DNA of 64,000 nt, taken from Nocardia ignorata NBRC 108230 (GTDB lineage Bacteria > Actinomycetota > Actinomycetes > Mycobacteriales > Mycobacteriaceae). Position 1 is the stretch's first letter, and the number at the start of each line of letters is the position of its first letter. A model generated the notes under the pieces. It was given only the letters and a program-made list of their open reading frames with translations, was not told the origin of the DNA and ran no database searches. Positions 32,087-42,712 of the stretch are shown here, one piece after another. A program made the translations under genes and the position numbers. Where the stretch lies: positions 62,001 through 126,000 of the forward strand of contig NZ_BDBI01000016.1 in the NCBI RefSeq assembly GCF_001612905.1, given 5' to 3'.

Positions 32087-33727
32087 GTGAGCACGACATT
32101 GCACGCCAGCGGCCTTTCCGCGGGACACGCCGAACGGACCCTGTTCGCCGACCTCGATTTCACCCTCGCTCCGGGCGATGTGATCGGGCTGGTCGGCGTG
32201 AACGGCGCGGGCAAGTCGACGCTGCTGCGGATGCTGGCCGAGCGCGACGCGGGCGACGGGACGATCACACTGAGCCCCCCGGATGCCACCGTCGGCTACC
32301 TGGCGCAGGAACCCGAGCGCATCGAAGGCGAGACTGTGCTCGAATTCCTCTCCCGCCGAACGGGCGTGGCGCACGCGCAGCGGGTGATGGACGCTGCGGC
32401 CGAGCGCCTCGGCGAGGGCGGAGACGACGACTACTCCCCCGCGCTGGAACACTGGCTGGCCCTCGGTGGCGCCGACCTCGAGCAGCGGGCCGAGGAGGTG
32501 GCGGCCGAACTCGGCCTCATCGATGGTCTGGCCGGCGGTCTCGACACCCCGATGACGGGCCTGTCGGGTGGCCAGGCGGCGCGTGCCGGGCTGGCGTCGG
32601 TGTTGTTGTCGCGCTTCGACATTCTGCTGCTCGACGAACCGACCAACGATCTCGACCTCGACGGCCTGGAACGGCTGGAACGTTTCGTCACCGGCGTGCG
32701 GGTGCCGCTGATGGTGATCAGCCACGACCGGGAGTTCCTGGCGCGCACCGTGAATCGTGTGCTGGAACTGGACCTGGCCCAGCAGCAGTACGGCATGTAC
32801 GACGGTGGCTACGAGGCGTATCTGACCGAGCGCGAGATCGCCCGCAAACACGCCCGCGAGCAGTTCGACGAATTCGCCGACACCAAAGCGGGTTTGGAGG
32901 CACGCGCCCAGATGCAGCGCAACTGGCTCGAGCACGGCGTGCGCAATGCCCGGCGCAAAGGCAAGAACGACTCGGACAAGATGGGCCGCAAAACGCGCGC
33001 CGAGTCCACCGAGAAGCAGGCGGCGAAGGCTCGGCAGACGCAGCGCCGCATCGAACGGCTCGAGGTGGTCGAGGAACCGCGCAAGGAGTGGGAGCTGCGG
33101 ATGGAGATCGCCACCGCCCCGCGCAGTGGTGCGGTGGTCGCCACCGCCAACAATGCGACGGTCACCCGTGGCGAGTTCACGCTCGGACCGATCACCACCC
33201 AGATCGACTGGGCCGACCGGATCGTGCTCACCGGCGCCAACGGCTCGGGCAAGTCCACCCTGCTCGGGCTGCTGCTCGGCAAGATCGCCCCCGGTTCCGG
33301 TTCTGCCGCTTTGGGTTCCGGTGTCGCCATCGGCGAGGTCGACCAGGCGCGTGGCCTGTTCCGCGGCACCGACCGGCTGGTCGACACCTTCGGCGCGGCC
33401 ATGCCGGACTGGCCCGACGCCGATGTCCGCACGCTGCTGGCCAAGTTCGGGCTGCGCGGTCCGCATGTGATCCGGGCCTGCGACACGCTCTCACCGGGCG
33501 AACGCACTCGCGCGGCCCTCGCCCTGCTCCAGGCGCGCGGGGTGAACCTGCTGGTCCTGGACGAACCGACCAACCACCTCGACCTGCCCGCCATCGAACA
33601 GCTCGAGCAGGCGGTCGAATCCTTCACGGGCACCCTGATTCTGGTGACACACGACCGCCGCATGCTGGATTCTGTGCGAGCGACCCGCCGTTGGCACATG
33701 GCCGCCGGGCTGCTCACCGAGAAATGA
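32087..33727 (+). CDS. ABC-F family ATP-binding protein
   Basis: A 546-residue soluble protein with two ATP-binding cassettes and no membrane segment. Walker A motifs are VNGAGKSTLL (N-half) and ANGSGKSTLL (C-half); signature motifs are LSGGQAARAG and LSPGERTRAAL, and both Walker B sites read LLLDEPTNDL / LVLDEPTNHL. The linker (about 245-330) is highly basic, as in ribosome-associated ABC-F proteins. These act on stalled ribosomes or protect against antibiotics; which applies here cannot be read. The GTG start gives MSTTLHASGL. Confidence 0.92.
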   Translation: MSTTLHASGLSAGHAERTLFADLDFTLAPGDVIGLVGVNGAGKSTLLRMLAERDAGDGTITLSPPDATVGYLAQEPERIEGETVLEFLSRRTGVAHAQRVMDAAAERLGEGGDDDYSPALEHWLALGGADLEQRAEEVAAELGLIDGLAGGLDTPMTGLSGGQAARAGLASVLLSRFDILLLDEPTNDLDLDGLERLERFVTGVRVPLMVISHDREFLARTVNRVLELDLAQQQYGMYDGGYEAYLTEREIARKHAREQFDEFADTKAGLEARAQMQRNWLEHGVRNARRKGKNDSDKMGRKTRAESTEKQAAKARQTQRRIERLEVVEEPRKEWELRMEIATAPRSGAVVATANNATVTRGEFTLGPITTQIDWADRIVLTGANGSGKSTLLGLLLGKIAPGSGSAALGSGVAIGEVDQARGLFRGTDRLVDTFGAAMPDWPDADVRTLLAKFGLRGPHVIRACDTLSPGERTRAALALLQARGVNLLVLDEPTNHLDLPAIEQLEQAVESFTGTLILVTHDRRMLDSVRATRRWHMAAGLLTEK

Positions 33728-33734
33728 GACACCC

Positions 33735-34154
33735 ATGGCATTAGGCATCGACACCCGCGTCACGCTGCTCGTCACCGGTCTGATCTTCCTGAGCGCCCTG
33801 CTGCTCGGGATCTGGAAGTATCGCGGCATCCGGGTCGACGGCGCCGCGCACATCTACGTCGACATCGCGCACCGCGCGGCCCTGATGTATTCCTTCGCGG
33901 GCCTGGTGCTTGCCGTGTTCACCGAGCTCAGCGCCTGGCCCACGCCCGTGAATCTGGCCGCCGACCTGGTGGTACTCGCGTTCTTCGCCGGGGCGATCGC
34001 CAGCTACGTGATGCACGGCCTGCGCCGCGACACCACCGACCAGTTCGCCGGCGAGATCTCCGGCGCGCTGAAACTGTCGATGTACGGGCTGATCGTGGGT
34101 GAGGTCGGTGGCTTCCTCGTGCTGTTCACCGGTTTCATTGCCGGTCAGTTCTGA
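33735..34154 (+). CDS. four-segment membrane protein of unknown function
   Basis: A 139-residue protein with four hydrophobic stretches (about 9-27, 46-65, 75-97 and 114-136). No known motif. It begins 7 bp after the ABC-F gene and is probably in the same transcript. Its stop abuts the stop of the next gene on the other strand. Similar small proteins follow this ABC-F gene in related actinobacteria, as I recall. Confidence 0.7.
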   Translation: MALGIDTRVTLLVTGLIFLSALLLGIWKYRGIRVDGAAHIYVDIAHRAALMYSFAGLVLAVFTELSAWPTPVNLAADLVVLAFFAGAIASYVMHGLRRDTTDQFAGEISGALKLSMYGLIVGEVGGFLVLFTGFIAGQF

Positions 34155-34496
34155 TCAGATCGGTTGGACCACAGCGGTTTCCGCCGCACCGAACAGGTCG
34201 ATATCGGACCCGAACTTGATCCCGACCAACCCGGCGACGAGCGTGGCGAGCAGGATCGCGACAACCACGATCAGCGACCGTGAGCGCGGCGAGGGCCGTG
34301 GCACCGCCACCGCGCCGCTGCGCGACGACTCGGCCTCGATGCGCTGACCGTATCCTTCGTCGCGGATCGGCACCGTCGGCGAATACCCCTGCGGCACTTC
34401 ACGACAGCCCGGCCGTCCACACGCCCCACCGCAGCGGTGTGGCTCGCCGTACTCGTAGTACTGATCCTGGTAGTTGCGGGCAGGCAGCGGCGCCAT
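34155..34496 (-). CDS. small single-pass membrane protein with Cys-rich N-terminus
   Basis: A 113-residue protein. The N-terminal half is Tyr/Gly/Pro-rich and has HRCGGACGRPGCRE, four cysteines/His that might bind metal. A membrane segment follows at about 75-95, then a short tail. The ATG at 34496 is preceded by AAGGGGG; the ATG seven codons earlier is not. No family recognised. It could be an envelope protein of unknown role. Confidence 0.55.
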   Translation of the reverse strand: MAPLPARNYQDQYYEYGEPHRCGGACGRPGCREVPQGYSPTVPIRDEGYGQRIEAESSRSGAVAVPRPSPRSRSLIVVVAILLATLVAGLVGIKFGSDIDLFGAAETAVVQPI

Positions 34497-34626
34497 GATC
34501 GGCCCCCTTCGAATCATGCTGCGCGCCTAACTTTCCGGTGCGCCGAGCGAGCACACGCGCCACGGGCACACAGGTCCTTACGGCGTACGCCGATAGTAGA
34601 TGCAGCGGCGACGGCACGCCAGCGGA

Positions 34627-35964
34627 TCAGACGGCGGCGACCTGCTTGGCCAGGTCGTCGGCCAGCTGACGCGCCTGCGCCGGATCGGTGGCCTCGACCA
34701 TCACCCGAACCAGCTGCTCGGTACCGCTGGGCCGCAACAACACCCGGCCCGACTCGCCGAGCATGCGCTCCGCCTCGGCCACCGCGTCGCGCACCTCGGG
34801 GGCAGCCGCGACCGCGGCCTTGTCCGACACCTTCACGTTCACCAGCACCTGCGGCACGGTGCTCATCACCGACGCCAGGTCCCCGAGCCCGCGACCGGTC
34901 TGCGCCATCCGCGCCATCAACCGCAGCCCGGTGAGCACACCGTCGCCGGTGGTGCCGTAGCGCGGGAAAACCACGTGACCCGACTGTTCGCCGCCGAGAC
35001 TGAACCCGCCGCGACGCAGTTCCTCGAGCACGTAGCGGTCACCGACAGCGGCGGTGAGCACGCGAATACCGGCCTCGCGCATGGCGATATGCAGACCGAG
35101 GTTGCTCATCACCGTGGCCACCAGGGTGTCCCCGACCAGCTCACCCGACTCCCGCATGGCCAGCGCGAGTACCGCCATGATCTTGTCGCCGTCGACCACC
35201 TCGCCCGCGGCGTCGACCGCGAGGCACCGGTCGGCGTCGCCGTCGAGCGCGACACCGAGATCGGCGCCGTTGGCGAGCACCGCGGCGCGGACCGCGTCCA
35301 AGTGGGTGGAACCGCAGCCGTCGTTGATGTTGAGACCGTTGGGTTCGGCGTTGATCGCGATCACCGTCGCGCCCGCCTCCCGGTACACCTGCGGCGCCAC
35401 CTCGGCGGCCGCGCCGTGCGCGCAGTCGACCACGACGGTGAGCCCGGACAGGTTCTCCCCGGTCGATTCGAGCAGATGCTCGACATAGCGTTCGTGGGTG
35501 CCCTCGACGGTGTAGTCGCCGCGCACGCGGCCGATGCCCGCGCCGGTCGGGCGCACGGTGGTGCCGTCGGTGATCAGGGCTTCGATCCGCTGTTCCACGG
35601 CGTCGTCGAGCTTGTGCCCGCCCGCCGCGAAGATCTTGATGCCGTTGTCGGGCATGGGGTTGTGCGAGGCGGAGATCATCACGCCGAAGCACGCGTCGTA
35701 GAGGCCGGTGAGGTAGGCCACGGCCGGGGTGGGCAGCACACCGACGGACAGCACGTCGACTCCGGTGGCGGTCAGGCCCGCGGTCACCGCGGCCTCGAGC
35801 ATCTCGCCGCTGGCGCGCGGATCACGGCCGAGAACCGCGACCGGACGCTTCTTGCCCCGGCTGAGTACCTGCGCCGCCGCACCGGCCACCCGCATCGCCA
35901 GCTCCGGGCTCAAAGACTCGTTGGCGAGCCCACGAACGCCGTCCGTACCGAAAAGCCGTCCCAT
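34627..35964 (-). CDS. glmM: phosphoglucosamine mutase
   Basis: Interconverts glucosamine-6-P and glucosamine-1-P, the step after GlmS. The 445-residue protein starts [16 protein letters not shown]. Ser100 in [13 protein letters not shown] is the phosphoserine; [13 protein letters not shown] is the metal-binding loop; GGEQSGHVV the sugar-binding loop; [12 protein letters not shown] the phosphate-binding loop. It lies 139 bp downstream of rpsI and is conserved in that position in mycobacteria. Confidence 0.96.
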   Translation of the reverse strand: MGRLFGTDGVRGLANESLSPELAMRVAGAAAQVLSRGKKRPVAVLGRDPRASGEMLEAAVTAGLTATGVDVLSVGVLPTPAVAYLTGLYDACFGVMISASHNPMPDNGIKIFAAGGHKLDDAVEQRIEALITDGTTVRPTGAGIGRVRGDYTVEGTHERYVEHLLESTGENLSGLTVVVDCAHGAAAEVAPQVYREAGATVIAINAEPNGLNINDGCGSTHLDAVRAAVLANGADLGVALDGDADRCLAVDAAGEVVDGDKIMAVLALAMRESGELVGDTLVATVMSNLGLHIAMREAGIRVLTAAVGDRYVLEELRRGGFSLGGEQSGHVVFPRYGTTGDGVLTGLRLMARMAQTGRGLGDLASVMSTVPQVLVNVKVSDKAAVAAAPEVRDAVAEAERMLGESGRVLLRPSGTEQLVRVMVEATDPAQARQLADDLAKQVAAV

Positions 35965-36103
35965 ACCTGCCCCTTGTAGGTGGTCCCTATACAGCACGAG
36001 AGCAGGCGACCAGCCGTGCTGGAAGCCTGCTCTCGCACACGTGCTCCGCAGACCGTACCGCCTCAGCCAAGGTAGGCGAAGACGGTGGTCGGCAGTGCCG
36101 AAA

Positions 36104-36621
<518 letters not shown>

Positions 36622-36625
<4 letters not shown>

Positions 36626-37065
36626 TGGGCCACCTGCTTGATCTCGAACGGAACCGGCTGCTGCGCGGCGTGGGGGTGGTTCGGGCCTGCGTAGACCTTC
36701 AGCTTGCCCGCGATCGCGTTGCCCAGCTTGTTCTTCGGGATCATGCCCTTGACGGCCTTCTCCACGAGACGATCGGGACGGGTCGCCAACACCTCGCCGA
36801 CAGTGCGCGACTTGAGGCCGCCCGGGTGTCCGCTGTGGTGGTGGATCAGCTTGTCCTGCTTCTTGTTGCCGGAGATGGCAACCTTGTCCGCGTTGATGAT
36901 GATGACGAAGTCGCCACCATCGACGTGGGGTGCGTAGGTCGGCTTGCCCTTGCCGCGCAGCAGGCCAGCGGCCTGCACGGCGAGACGGCCGAGGACTACG
37001 TCAGTGGCGTCGATGACGTACCACTTGCGGGTGACGTCACCTGCCTTGGGGCTGTACGTAGGCAC
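36622..37065 (-). CDS. rplM: 50S ribosomal protein L13
   Basis: A 147-residue L13 with the standard start [20 protein letters not shown] and motifs [18 protein letters not shown] and [10 protein letters not shown]. The GTG at 37065 is chosen because AGGGAACG precedes it and the family begins here; the upstream ATG gives a 12-residue extension. It is coupled to rpsI. In M. tuberculosis esxT follows in the upstream direction; here other genes lie there. Confidence 0.97.
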
Positions 37066-37245
37066 AGTCGTTCCCTGTCTGTCGTCGGTGTTGCCGGCCA
37101 ACTGTTATGGATCCCGGAGTCGAGATTTGTCCCGGCGGCCGGTGGAGACCCGGGACATCGCGGAGACACCGAACCGCGAACGGGTCGACGTTCCACACGC
37201 CAGCGGCCAACGATACCAGCCGGGTATGACGCCCCCACAATCGGA

Positions 37246-38547
37246 CTAGATGACCACCGGTGGGCCCGGGTCGGTGGTGCGCGCCGGGCCGGGGATCAGG
37301 TAGCGCAGGTTGTCGATGCCGGGGGTGGCGCATCCGTCGACGACGCTGCCGTCCGCGGTCGCGATGCCGTCGGGGGGCGTGGTGTTGACGTACGGGGTGA
37401 ACGCGCAGTCCGAGGCGTCGGCCGTGAGGGTGGTGTCGGTCTGCCAGCCGGTGGCGGCGAGCGCCAGCGCGCCGAGCACGGCGGGTGCGCCGAAGAACCC
37501 CTTCTTGACCTTGCCGAGGAGCTTTCCGCGCTGGTCGGCTTCGTCGTCGAGCGCGTGCCGCCCACCGGACTGGGCGGGCGGTCCGGCCACGAAACCGGCG
37601 GGCCCGGGCGGCTGGGCGGCGCGCGGCGCGGCAGGCGGCGCACCCCAGCCGACCTGGGCGGCATAAGCCTGCCCGGGATGCTGCGGTTCGGGGTAGTCGT
37701 CCTCGTCGAACGGCTCGGTGACCAGCAGATGCGCGGCGCCGAGCACCAGCGCGTGCATCGGGTGATCGGCCACCTGCAGCCGCTGTCCGAGATGGTTCTG
37801 GAAGGCCAGGCGTAGCGCGTCGTTGAAGCACACGTTGCCCGCGAGCAGCACCGTCGAGGTGTCGGCGCCGATGGAACGGGCCGCGGCCATCGCCTCGATC
37901 ACCACGTTGTCGGCGGTGCGCGCGTCGCGCAGCGCCTCCGGGTTCACCGAGACCTCCACCGATTCGGTCGGCTGCTCGTCGTCGCCGTGCACCGCGACGA
38001 CCAGCAGCGTGCGGCCGTCGGAGTAGATGCCGGTGGCGCCGATACCGGTGTGGTGCCGCTCGCTCGGCGGAGAGACCAGGCCGAGCGCGCGCAGGTATCC
38101 CGACAGCGCGACGCTCTCCGGTAGCGGTTCGACGACCACGTCGAGCTGTTCGACCAGCCCCGCGTAGACCTCGACCTTCTCCTCCGGCCAGCTGTCGGGA
38201 TACGGCAACGCCACCAGCTGCGGCTTTCCGCGCAGATACTTGCCGACGGCGGCCAGCGGGTTGTAGAGCCTGGCCCGGAACACCAGTTCGGCGGGCCAGG
38301 TGGCGCCGGCGATCACGATCTGCGGGTGCCCGAGGATGTCGCGCACGTCGGCGATCGCCATCCCCAGATCGGGTCGCTGCCGGTCGACACCGGCGGTGTG
38401 CAACCTGCCCGCGGCGTCGGCGAGCAGGTAGGCGGGCGGGGTGTAGGTGCCCTCCACCTGGACCGGGCGGATGGGGGTCTCACCGCCACCCGCGGCGACA
38501 GACACCACATCCCACCCCAGATGCAGGGCGCCAACTCGAACGGTCAC
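37246..38547 (-). CDS. actin/Hsp70-fold membrane protein, type VII-associated-like
   Basis: A 433-residue protein. Residues 1-280 look like an actin/Hsp70-fold domain: STVLLAGNVCFNDALRL and HPMHALVLGAAHLL near 232-276 match the late strands of the fold (compare VIGGCANIPSVVDTL and DPEAVIAKGAALLA of the protein at 14.8-16.3 kb). A Pro/Ala-rich linker, a membrane segment at about 351-367, and a short outer tail with two Cys (CAFTPY, DGCATPG) follow. Rv3446c-type type VII secretion-associated proteins have a similar plan. Function unknown. Coding from an ATG/GTG at 38547 is supported by the domain start. Confidence 0.6.
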   Translation of the reverse strand: MTVRVGALHLGWDVVSVAAGGGETPIRPVQVEGTYTPPAYLLADAAGRLHTAGVDRQRPDLGMAIADVRDILGHPQIVIAGATWPAELVFRARLYNPLAAVGKYLRGKPQLVALPYPDSWPEEKVEVYAGLVEQLDVVVEPLPESVALSGYLRALGLVSPPSERHHTGIGATGIYSDGRTLLVVAVHGDDEQPTESVEVSVNPEALRDARTADNVVIEAMAAARSIGADTSTVLLAGNVCFNDALRLAFQNHLGQRLQVADHPMHALVLGAAHLLVTEPFDEDDYPEPQHPGQAYAAQVGWGAPPAAPRAAQPPGPAGFVAGPPAQSGGRHALDDEADQRGKLLGKVKKGFFGAPAVLGALALAATGWQTDTTLTADASDCAFTPYVNTTPPDGIATADGSVVDGCATPGIDNLRYLIPGPARTTDPGPPVVI

Positions 38548-38620
38548 AGGCTCAAGTGTGCCCGGTCGGCGCTCGACACGCGCAGTGTGTCCGCCGAAAC
38601 GGCGTTGACCTGCCCGATCA

Positions 38621-41158
38621 TCATGCCTGCGACCGCTTCAACCGCAGGCGGGTCCAGGTGAGGAACGCCAAGGCGGCGGTGATCACGAGCACCATGGCGA
38701 TGTCGAGGATCCAGATGCCGACCGAATGCGTCCACAGCGAATCGTCCTGCGCACCCCAGAACAGATTCTTCAGATCGACGGTCGACGCGCCCGAGGCGTA
38801 ACCCCAGCGGGCCGGGAACAGGTACGACACCTGCTCGAGGCCGACGCGGTCGGTCACCGGGATCAGACCACCGGCCATCACGAGCTGCACCATGATCATC
38901 ACCACGAGCATCGGCATGACCTGCTCGTTGGACTTGGCCAGGCTCGACATCAGCAGACCGAACACCACACAGCAGACCGCCGTCATGGCGATGTCGATGT
39001 AGAGCTCGATGCTGCCGTTCGGAATCAGCGATCCGGCACCGGGCGGGTTCTTACCGAGCAGGGTGATGCCGATCAGCACCGCGGACTGCAGGAACGCGAC
39101 CACGCTGAACACCGCGATCTTGGCCAGCAAGTACGCCGACGGCAACAGCCCGACCGCCCGTTCGCGGTGGAAGATCGTCCGCTCACCGACCAGGTCGCGC
39201 ACGCTCAGCGTCGCACCCATGAAGCACGCGCCGAGGATGAGCACCACCAGCAGCTGCTGGGTCTCGCTACCACCGGACTTGGCGAACGACCCGTCGGGCT
39301 GGGCGACCAGCGGCCCTGCGGCGAATCCGTTCTCACCGGGCACCACCAGCGACAACGCACCGAGGATGAACGGCAACACCACCAGGAACACCAGATAACC
39401 GCGATCGGCGAAGATCAACCGCAACTGCCTGCGCGCCAACGTGCTGAACTGCCGCATGCCACTGGACTGCGGCGGCGCACCGGCATTGCCGCGCTGCAAC
39501 GGCTGCGGCGGCGGTGGCGGCGGCACATAGGCCTGCCTGGACCGATATGCCGCGAAGGCCTGGTCCGGGTTGGCCGCGACATTGGCGAAGATCTCGGCCC
39601 AGTCGCTGGTACCCATCGCCGCTCCGACGCCACCGGGGTGGCCGGCGAACGCGGTCTTGCCGCCGGGCGCGAGCAGCACCACCTGGTCACACATGTCCAG
39701 GCAGGCCACGGAGTGGGTGACCACGATGACCACGCGACCGGCGTCGGCCAGTTCGCGCAGCATCTGCATGACCTGCCGGTCCAGCGCCGGATCGAGGCCC
39801 GAGGTCGGCTCGTCGAGGATCAGCAGCGACGGACCGGTGAGCAGCTCCATCGCCACCGACGCGCGCTTGCGCTGACCGCCGGAGAGCCGGTCGACCCGGG
39901 TGTCGGCGTGCTGGGTGAGCGAAAGCTCTTGCAGCACACCGTCGATCACCTGCTGACGGTCGGCCTTGGTGGTATCGGGCGGCAGCCGCAACTCGGCGGC
40001 GAAACCGAGGGCCTGGCGGACGGTGAGCTGACGGTGCAGCACATCGTCCTGCGGGACCATGCCGATACGCGAACGCAGCGCCTCGTATTCGGCGTGCAGG
40101 TTGCGGCCCTCGAAGGTGACCACACCGCCCGAGGGCTGGGTGTTGCCCGCGATCAGCTTCGACAGCGTCGACTTGCCCGCACCCGAGGGGCCGATCAGCG
40201 CGGTCAGCGTGCCACGCCCGGCCTGCATGTTCACATCCACGAGCAACTGCTTGTTGCCCTCGACGGTGAACCCGACCCCGTGCACCGTGAGACCCAGTTC
40301 GGCGACCGGCTTCTGCCGGTGCACCAGCGCGCCCTGCGCGACGACGAAGTCGATGTTGCCGATGGTGACGATGTCCCGCTCGCGCAGCACCGTGCGCTGC
40401 TGGCGGTGACCGTTGACGAAGGTGCCGTTGGCCGACCCGAGGTCCTCGACGACCAGCCCCTCCGGCGAGGAAACCAGCCGCGCGTGCTTGCGCGAGGCCA
40501 GCGGGTCGTTCACCACGATCTGGTTGTCGGAGGTGCGGCCGATGCTCAGGCCGCCGGGCGGGATCCGGTCACCGCGCGCCACCGGTTCGGTCGAGGCCGC
40601 CTTGCGCACCGGCGGCAGCATCGAGGAGTCGGCGCGGCGGGTCATATTGATGTTGTCCTGCGGCGCGACCGGCTGCGACGGCAGCTGCGAGGTCGGCACG
40701 TACTGCGGCCGGGCAGGTGGCTGCTGCTGTTGAGGCGTCGGATGTGACGGTGGCTGGAAGGACGGGCGCTGTGGCGGACGGTGCTGTGGTTGCGGCTGCG
40801 AAGGCGGCGCGACCATGGTCGCCGCGTGCCGCGATCCCGCCCCCGGCGCCGCGGGCACGAGGTGCAGCAGCGGCCCGCTGATCGCGTCACCCAGGCGCAC
40901 CTGGGTCGGCCGGTCGATCGAGACCGGCTGACTCAGCCTGCGGGCGTCGACGAAAACGCCGTTGGTACTGCCGTTGTCGGCGAGTATCCAGGCGCCGTTG
41001 CTGAAGCGCAGAGTGGCGTGCACGCGCGAGACCAGCGGACTGTCCACGAACAGGGTGACCTCGGGCGCGCGGCCCATGGTGATCTGCTGGCTCGCTTCGA
41101 AGACTCGTTCGGTTCCATCATGGCGCACGGTGATGGTCTGCGCCCCCGGTGAAGACAT
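38621..41158 (-). CDS. double-FHA ABC transporter (Rv1747-like)
   Basis: An 845-residue ABC-2-type transporter. FHA domain 1 spans about 8-100 (ITMGRAPEV, SRVHATL, GSTNGVFV), a Pro/Gln linker follows, and FHA domain 2 spans about 200-275 (SIGRTSDNQI, SRKHARLV, GSANGTFV). The ATPase domain (about 290-510) has Walker A GPSGAGKST and signature LSGGQRKRASVA; six membrane segments follow. M. tuberculosis Rv1747 has the same plan and is regulated by Thr phosphorylation by PknF; there it exports phosphatidyl-inositol mannosides. The ATG at 41158 is chosen because a -10 element precedes it at leaderless distance. Confidence 0.9.
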   Translation of the reverse strand: MSSPGAQTITVRHDGTERVFEASQQITMGRAPEVTLFVDSPLVSRVHATLRFSNGAWILADNGSTNGVFVDARRLSQPVSIDRPTQVRLGDAISGPLLHLVPAAPGAGSRHAATMVAPPSQPQPQHRPPQRPSFQPPSHPTPQQQQPPARPQYVPTSQLPSQPVAPQDNINMTRRADSSMLPPVRKAASTEPVARGDRIPPGGLSIGRTSDNQIVVNDPLASRKHARLVSSPEGLVVEDLGSANGTFVNGHRQQRTVLRERDIVTIGNIDFVVAQGALVHRQKPVAELGLTVHGVGFTVEGNKQLLVDVNMQAGRGTLTALIGPSGAGKSTLSKLIAGNTQPSGGVVTFEGRNLHAEYEALRSRIGMVPQDDVLHRQLTVRQALGFAAELRLPPDTTKADRQQVIDGVLQELSLTQHADTRVDRLSGGQRKRASVAMELLTGPSLLILDEPTSGLDPALDRQVMQMLRELADAGRVVIVVTHSVACLDMCDQVVLLAPGGKTAFAGHPGGVGAAMGTSDWAEIFANVAANPDQAFAAYRSRQAYVPPPPPPQPLQRGNAGAPPQSSGMRQFSTLARRQLRLIFADRGYLVFLVVLPFILGALSLVVPGENGFAAGPLVAQPDGSFAKSGGSETQQLLVVLILGACFMGATLSVRDLVGERTIFHRERAVGLLPSAYLLAKIAVFSVVAFLQSAVLIGITLLGKNPPGAGSLIPNGSIELYIDIAMTAVCCVVFGLLMSSLAKSNEQVMPMLVVMIMVQLVMAGGLIPVTDRVGLEQVSYLFPARWGYASGASTVDLKNLFWGAQDDSLWTHSVGIWILDIAMVLVITAALAFLTWTRLRLKRSQA

Positions 41159-41165
41159 GGAGCGG

Positions 41166-41171
41166 ATACTA
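41166..41171 (-). promoter_or_regulatory. -10 element of a leaderless transcript
   Basis: TAGTAT on the minus strand ends 7 nt before the ATG of the FHA-ABC transporter at 41158. Confidence 0.45.
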
Positions 41172-41265
41172 TGCCATCGCCCGGACATCGGCGGTGCCCC
41201 CGAGACGGCTTCACACCCGATCCGGCGACCGACCTGCACGTGTATCCGGCCGACCAGGGGGACCG

Positions 41266-42711
41266 ATGCCGAAAGGCCAAGTGCTCGTTGCCATCACCGC
41301 CGTGCTATGCGCACTGCTGAGTGTGGGCTGCACACGGGCGGTCGACGGCCGCGCGGTCTCGATCTACGACGACCCCTTCCGGGTGGCCGGTCTGCCGACC
41401 ACCGGCGGCCCGAACGGCCCACGACCCGGCGTCGCGGATTCCTCGCTCACCGCGTCCAACGGTGACGGTGGCGAGGTCGACGCCCTCGCCCTCAACGCCA
41501 TCGAGGACATCCAGACCTACTGGGAGTCGGTGTTCGGCGCCGAGTTCCGTGGTGAGACGTTCGACCCGGTCACCACCCTCATCTCCTGGGACGCGCGCGC
41601 CCCACGCAACTCGGCGGTCGAGTTCTGCAAGGAAACCACCTACCACCTGGTGAACGCCGCCTACTGCCGCAGCGACAACTCCATCGGCTGGGACCGCGCG
41701 ATGCTGCTGCCCACGATGAGCGAGACCTTCGGCCCGATGTCGGTGGTGATGGTGCTCGCCCACGAATACGGGCACGCCATCCAGACGATGGCCAAGATGG
41801 TCACCAAGAAGACCCCGGTACTGGTGAAGGAACAGCAGGCCGACTGTTTCGCGGGTGCGTTCATGCGTCATGTCGCCGAGGGCAAGTCGAAGCACTTCAC
41901 CATCAACACCTCCGACGGCCTCAATTCCGTGCTGGCCGCCACGGTTTCGATTCGCGATTCCGACCCCGACGATCCGGAGAGCGTGCACGGTTCGGCGTTC
42001 GAGCGGGTCACGGCGGTGCAGATCGGTTTCACCGACGGTGCGCGCGGCTGCAAGGGCATCGACGAGGACGAGATCGAATCGCGCCGTGGCAATCTGCCGC
42101 AGAGTTTCTCCGGCGACCAGGGACGCGGCGAGTACCCGATCACTCAGAGCAATCTGGTCGAGTTGAGCAAGGCCCTGCAGGCGATCCTGCCGGTGCGGCA
42201 GTCACCCTCCTACGACTACTCGGGATCGCAGGTGGAGTGCGACGACGGCGCCGTCACCGACCCGGTCACCTACTGCCCCACCAAGAACGTGATCGCCACC
42301 GATGTGCCCGGTCTGGCCGAACGCGGTTCCGCCGACGACAGCGACGACGGCCCGCTCCCGGTGAAGGTGAGCGGCGACTACAACGGCTACGTCCTGTTCA
42401 TCTCCCGCTACACCCTCGCCGTGCAGCGCAGCAACGGCCAAGCGCTCACCGGCGCGAAAACCGGCCTACGCGCGGCCTGCCTGTCCGGTGTGGTCACCGG
42501 CAAACTCGCCGAGCCCGGCCGTCCGGTCAGCCAGGGCGACATCCAGCTCTCCGCGGGCGACCTGGACGAAGCGGTCTCCGGCCTGCTCACCGACGGCCTC
42601 GCCGCCAGCGACGCCGAAGGCAACACCGTCCCCAGCGGCTTCTCCCGCGTCGACGCCTTCCGCGCGGGCGTCCTCAACGGCGCGACGACCTGCGAATCCC
42701 GCTACAGCTGA
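41266..42711 (+). CDS. zinc metallopeptidase lipoprotein
   Basis: A 481-residue lipoprotein with lipobox LLSVGC (Cys22). The zinc motif HEYGH (166-170) and EQQADCFAG (about 189-197), the third-ligand region, mark the neutral zinc metallopeptidase family (YpfJ/COG2321-like). The C-terminal half (about 330-481) has no recognised motif. It probably cleaves a protein or peptide on the outer face of the membrane. It is divergent from the FHA-ABC transporter; the stops of this gene and the next (minus) are one base apart. Confidence 0.85.
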   Translation: MPKGQVLVAITAVLCALLSVGCTRAVDGRAVSIYDDPFRVAGLPTTGGPNGPRPGVADSSLTASNGDGGEVDALALNAIEDIQTYWESVFGAEFRGETFDPVTTLISWDARAPRNSAVEFCKETTYHLVNAAYCRSDNSIGWDRAMLLPTMSETFGPMSVVMVLAHEYGHAIQTMAKMVTKKTPVLVKEQQADCFAGAFMRHVAEGKSKHFTINTSDGLNSVLAATVSIRDSDPDDPESVHGSAFERVTAVQIGFTDGARGCKGIDEDEIESRRGNLPQSFSGDQGRGEYPITQSNLVELSKALQAILPVRQSPSYDYSGSQVECDDGAVTDPVTYCPTKNVIATDVPGLAERGSADDSDDGPLPVKVSGDYNGYVLFISRYTLAVQRSNGQALTGAKTGLRAACLSGVVTGKLAEPGRPVSQGDIQLSAGDLDEAVSGLLTDGLAASDAEGNTVPSGFSRVDAFRAGVLNGATTCESRYS

Positions 42712-42712
42712 C

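Noticed and set aside
38726..40747. 673-codon plus-strand frame opposite the FHA-ABC transporter
   Set aside because: Arg/Gly/His-rich shadow; the minus-strand gene has clear FHA and ATPase motifs.
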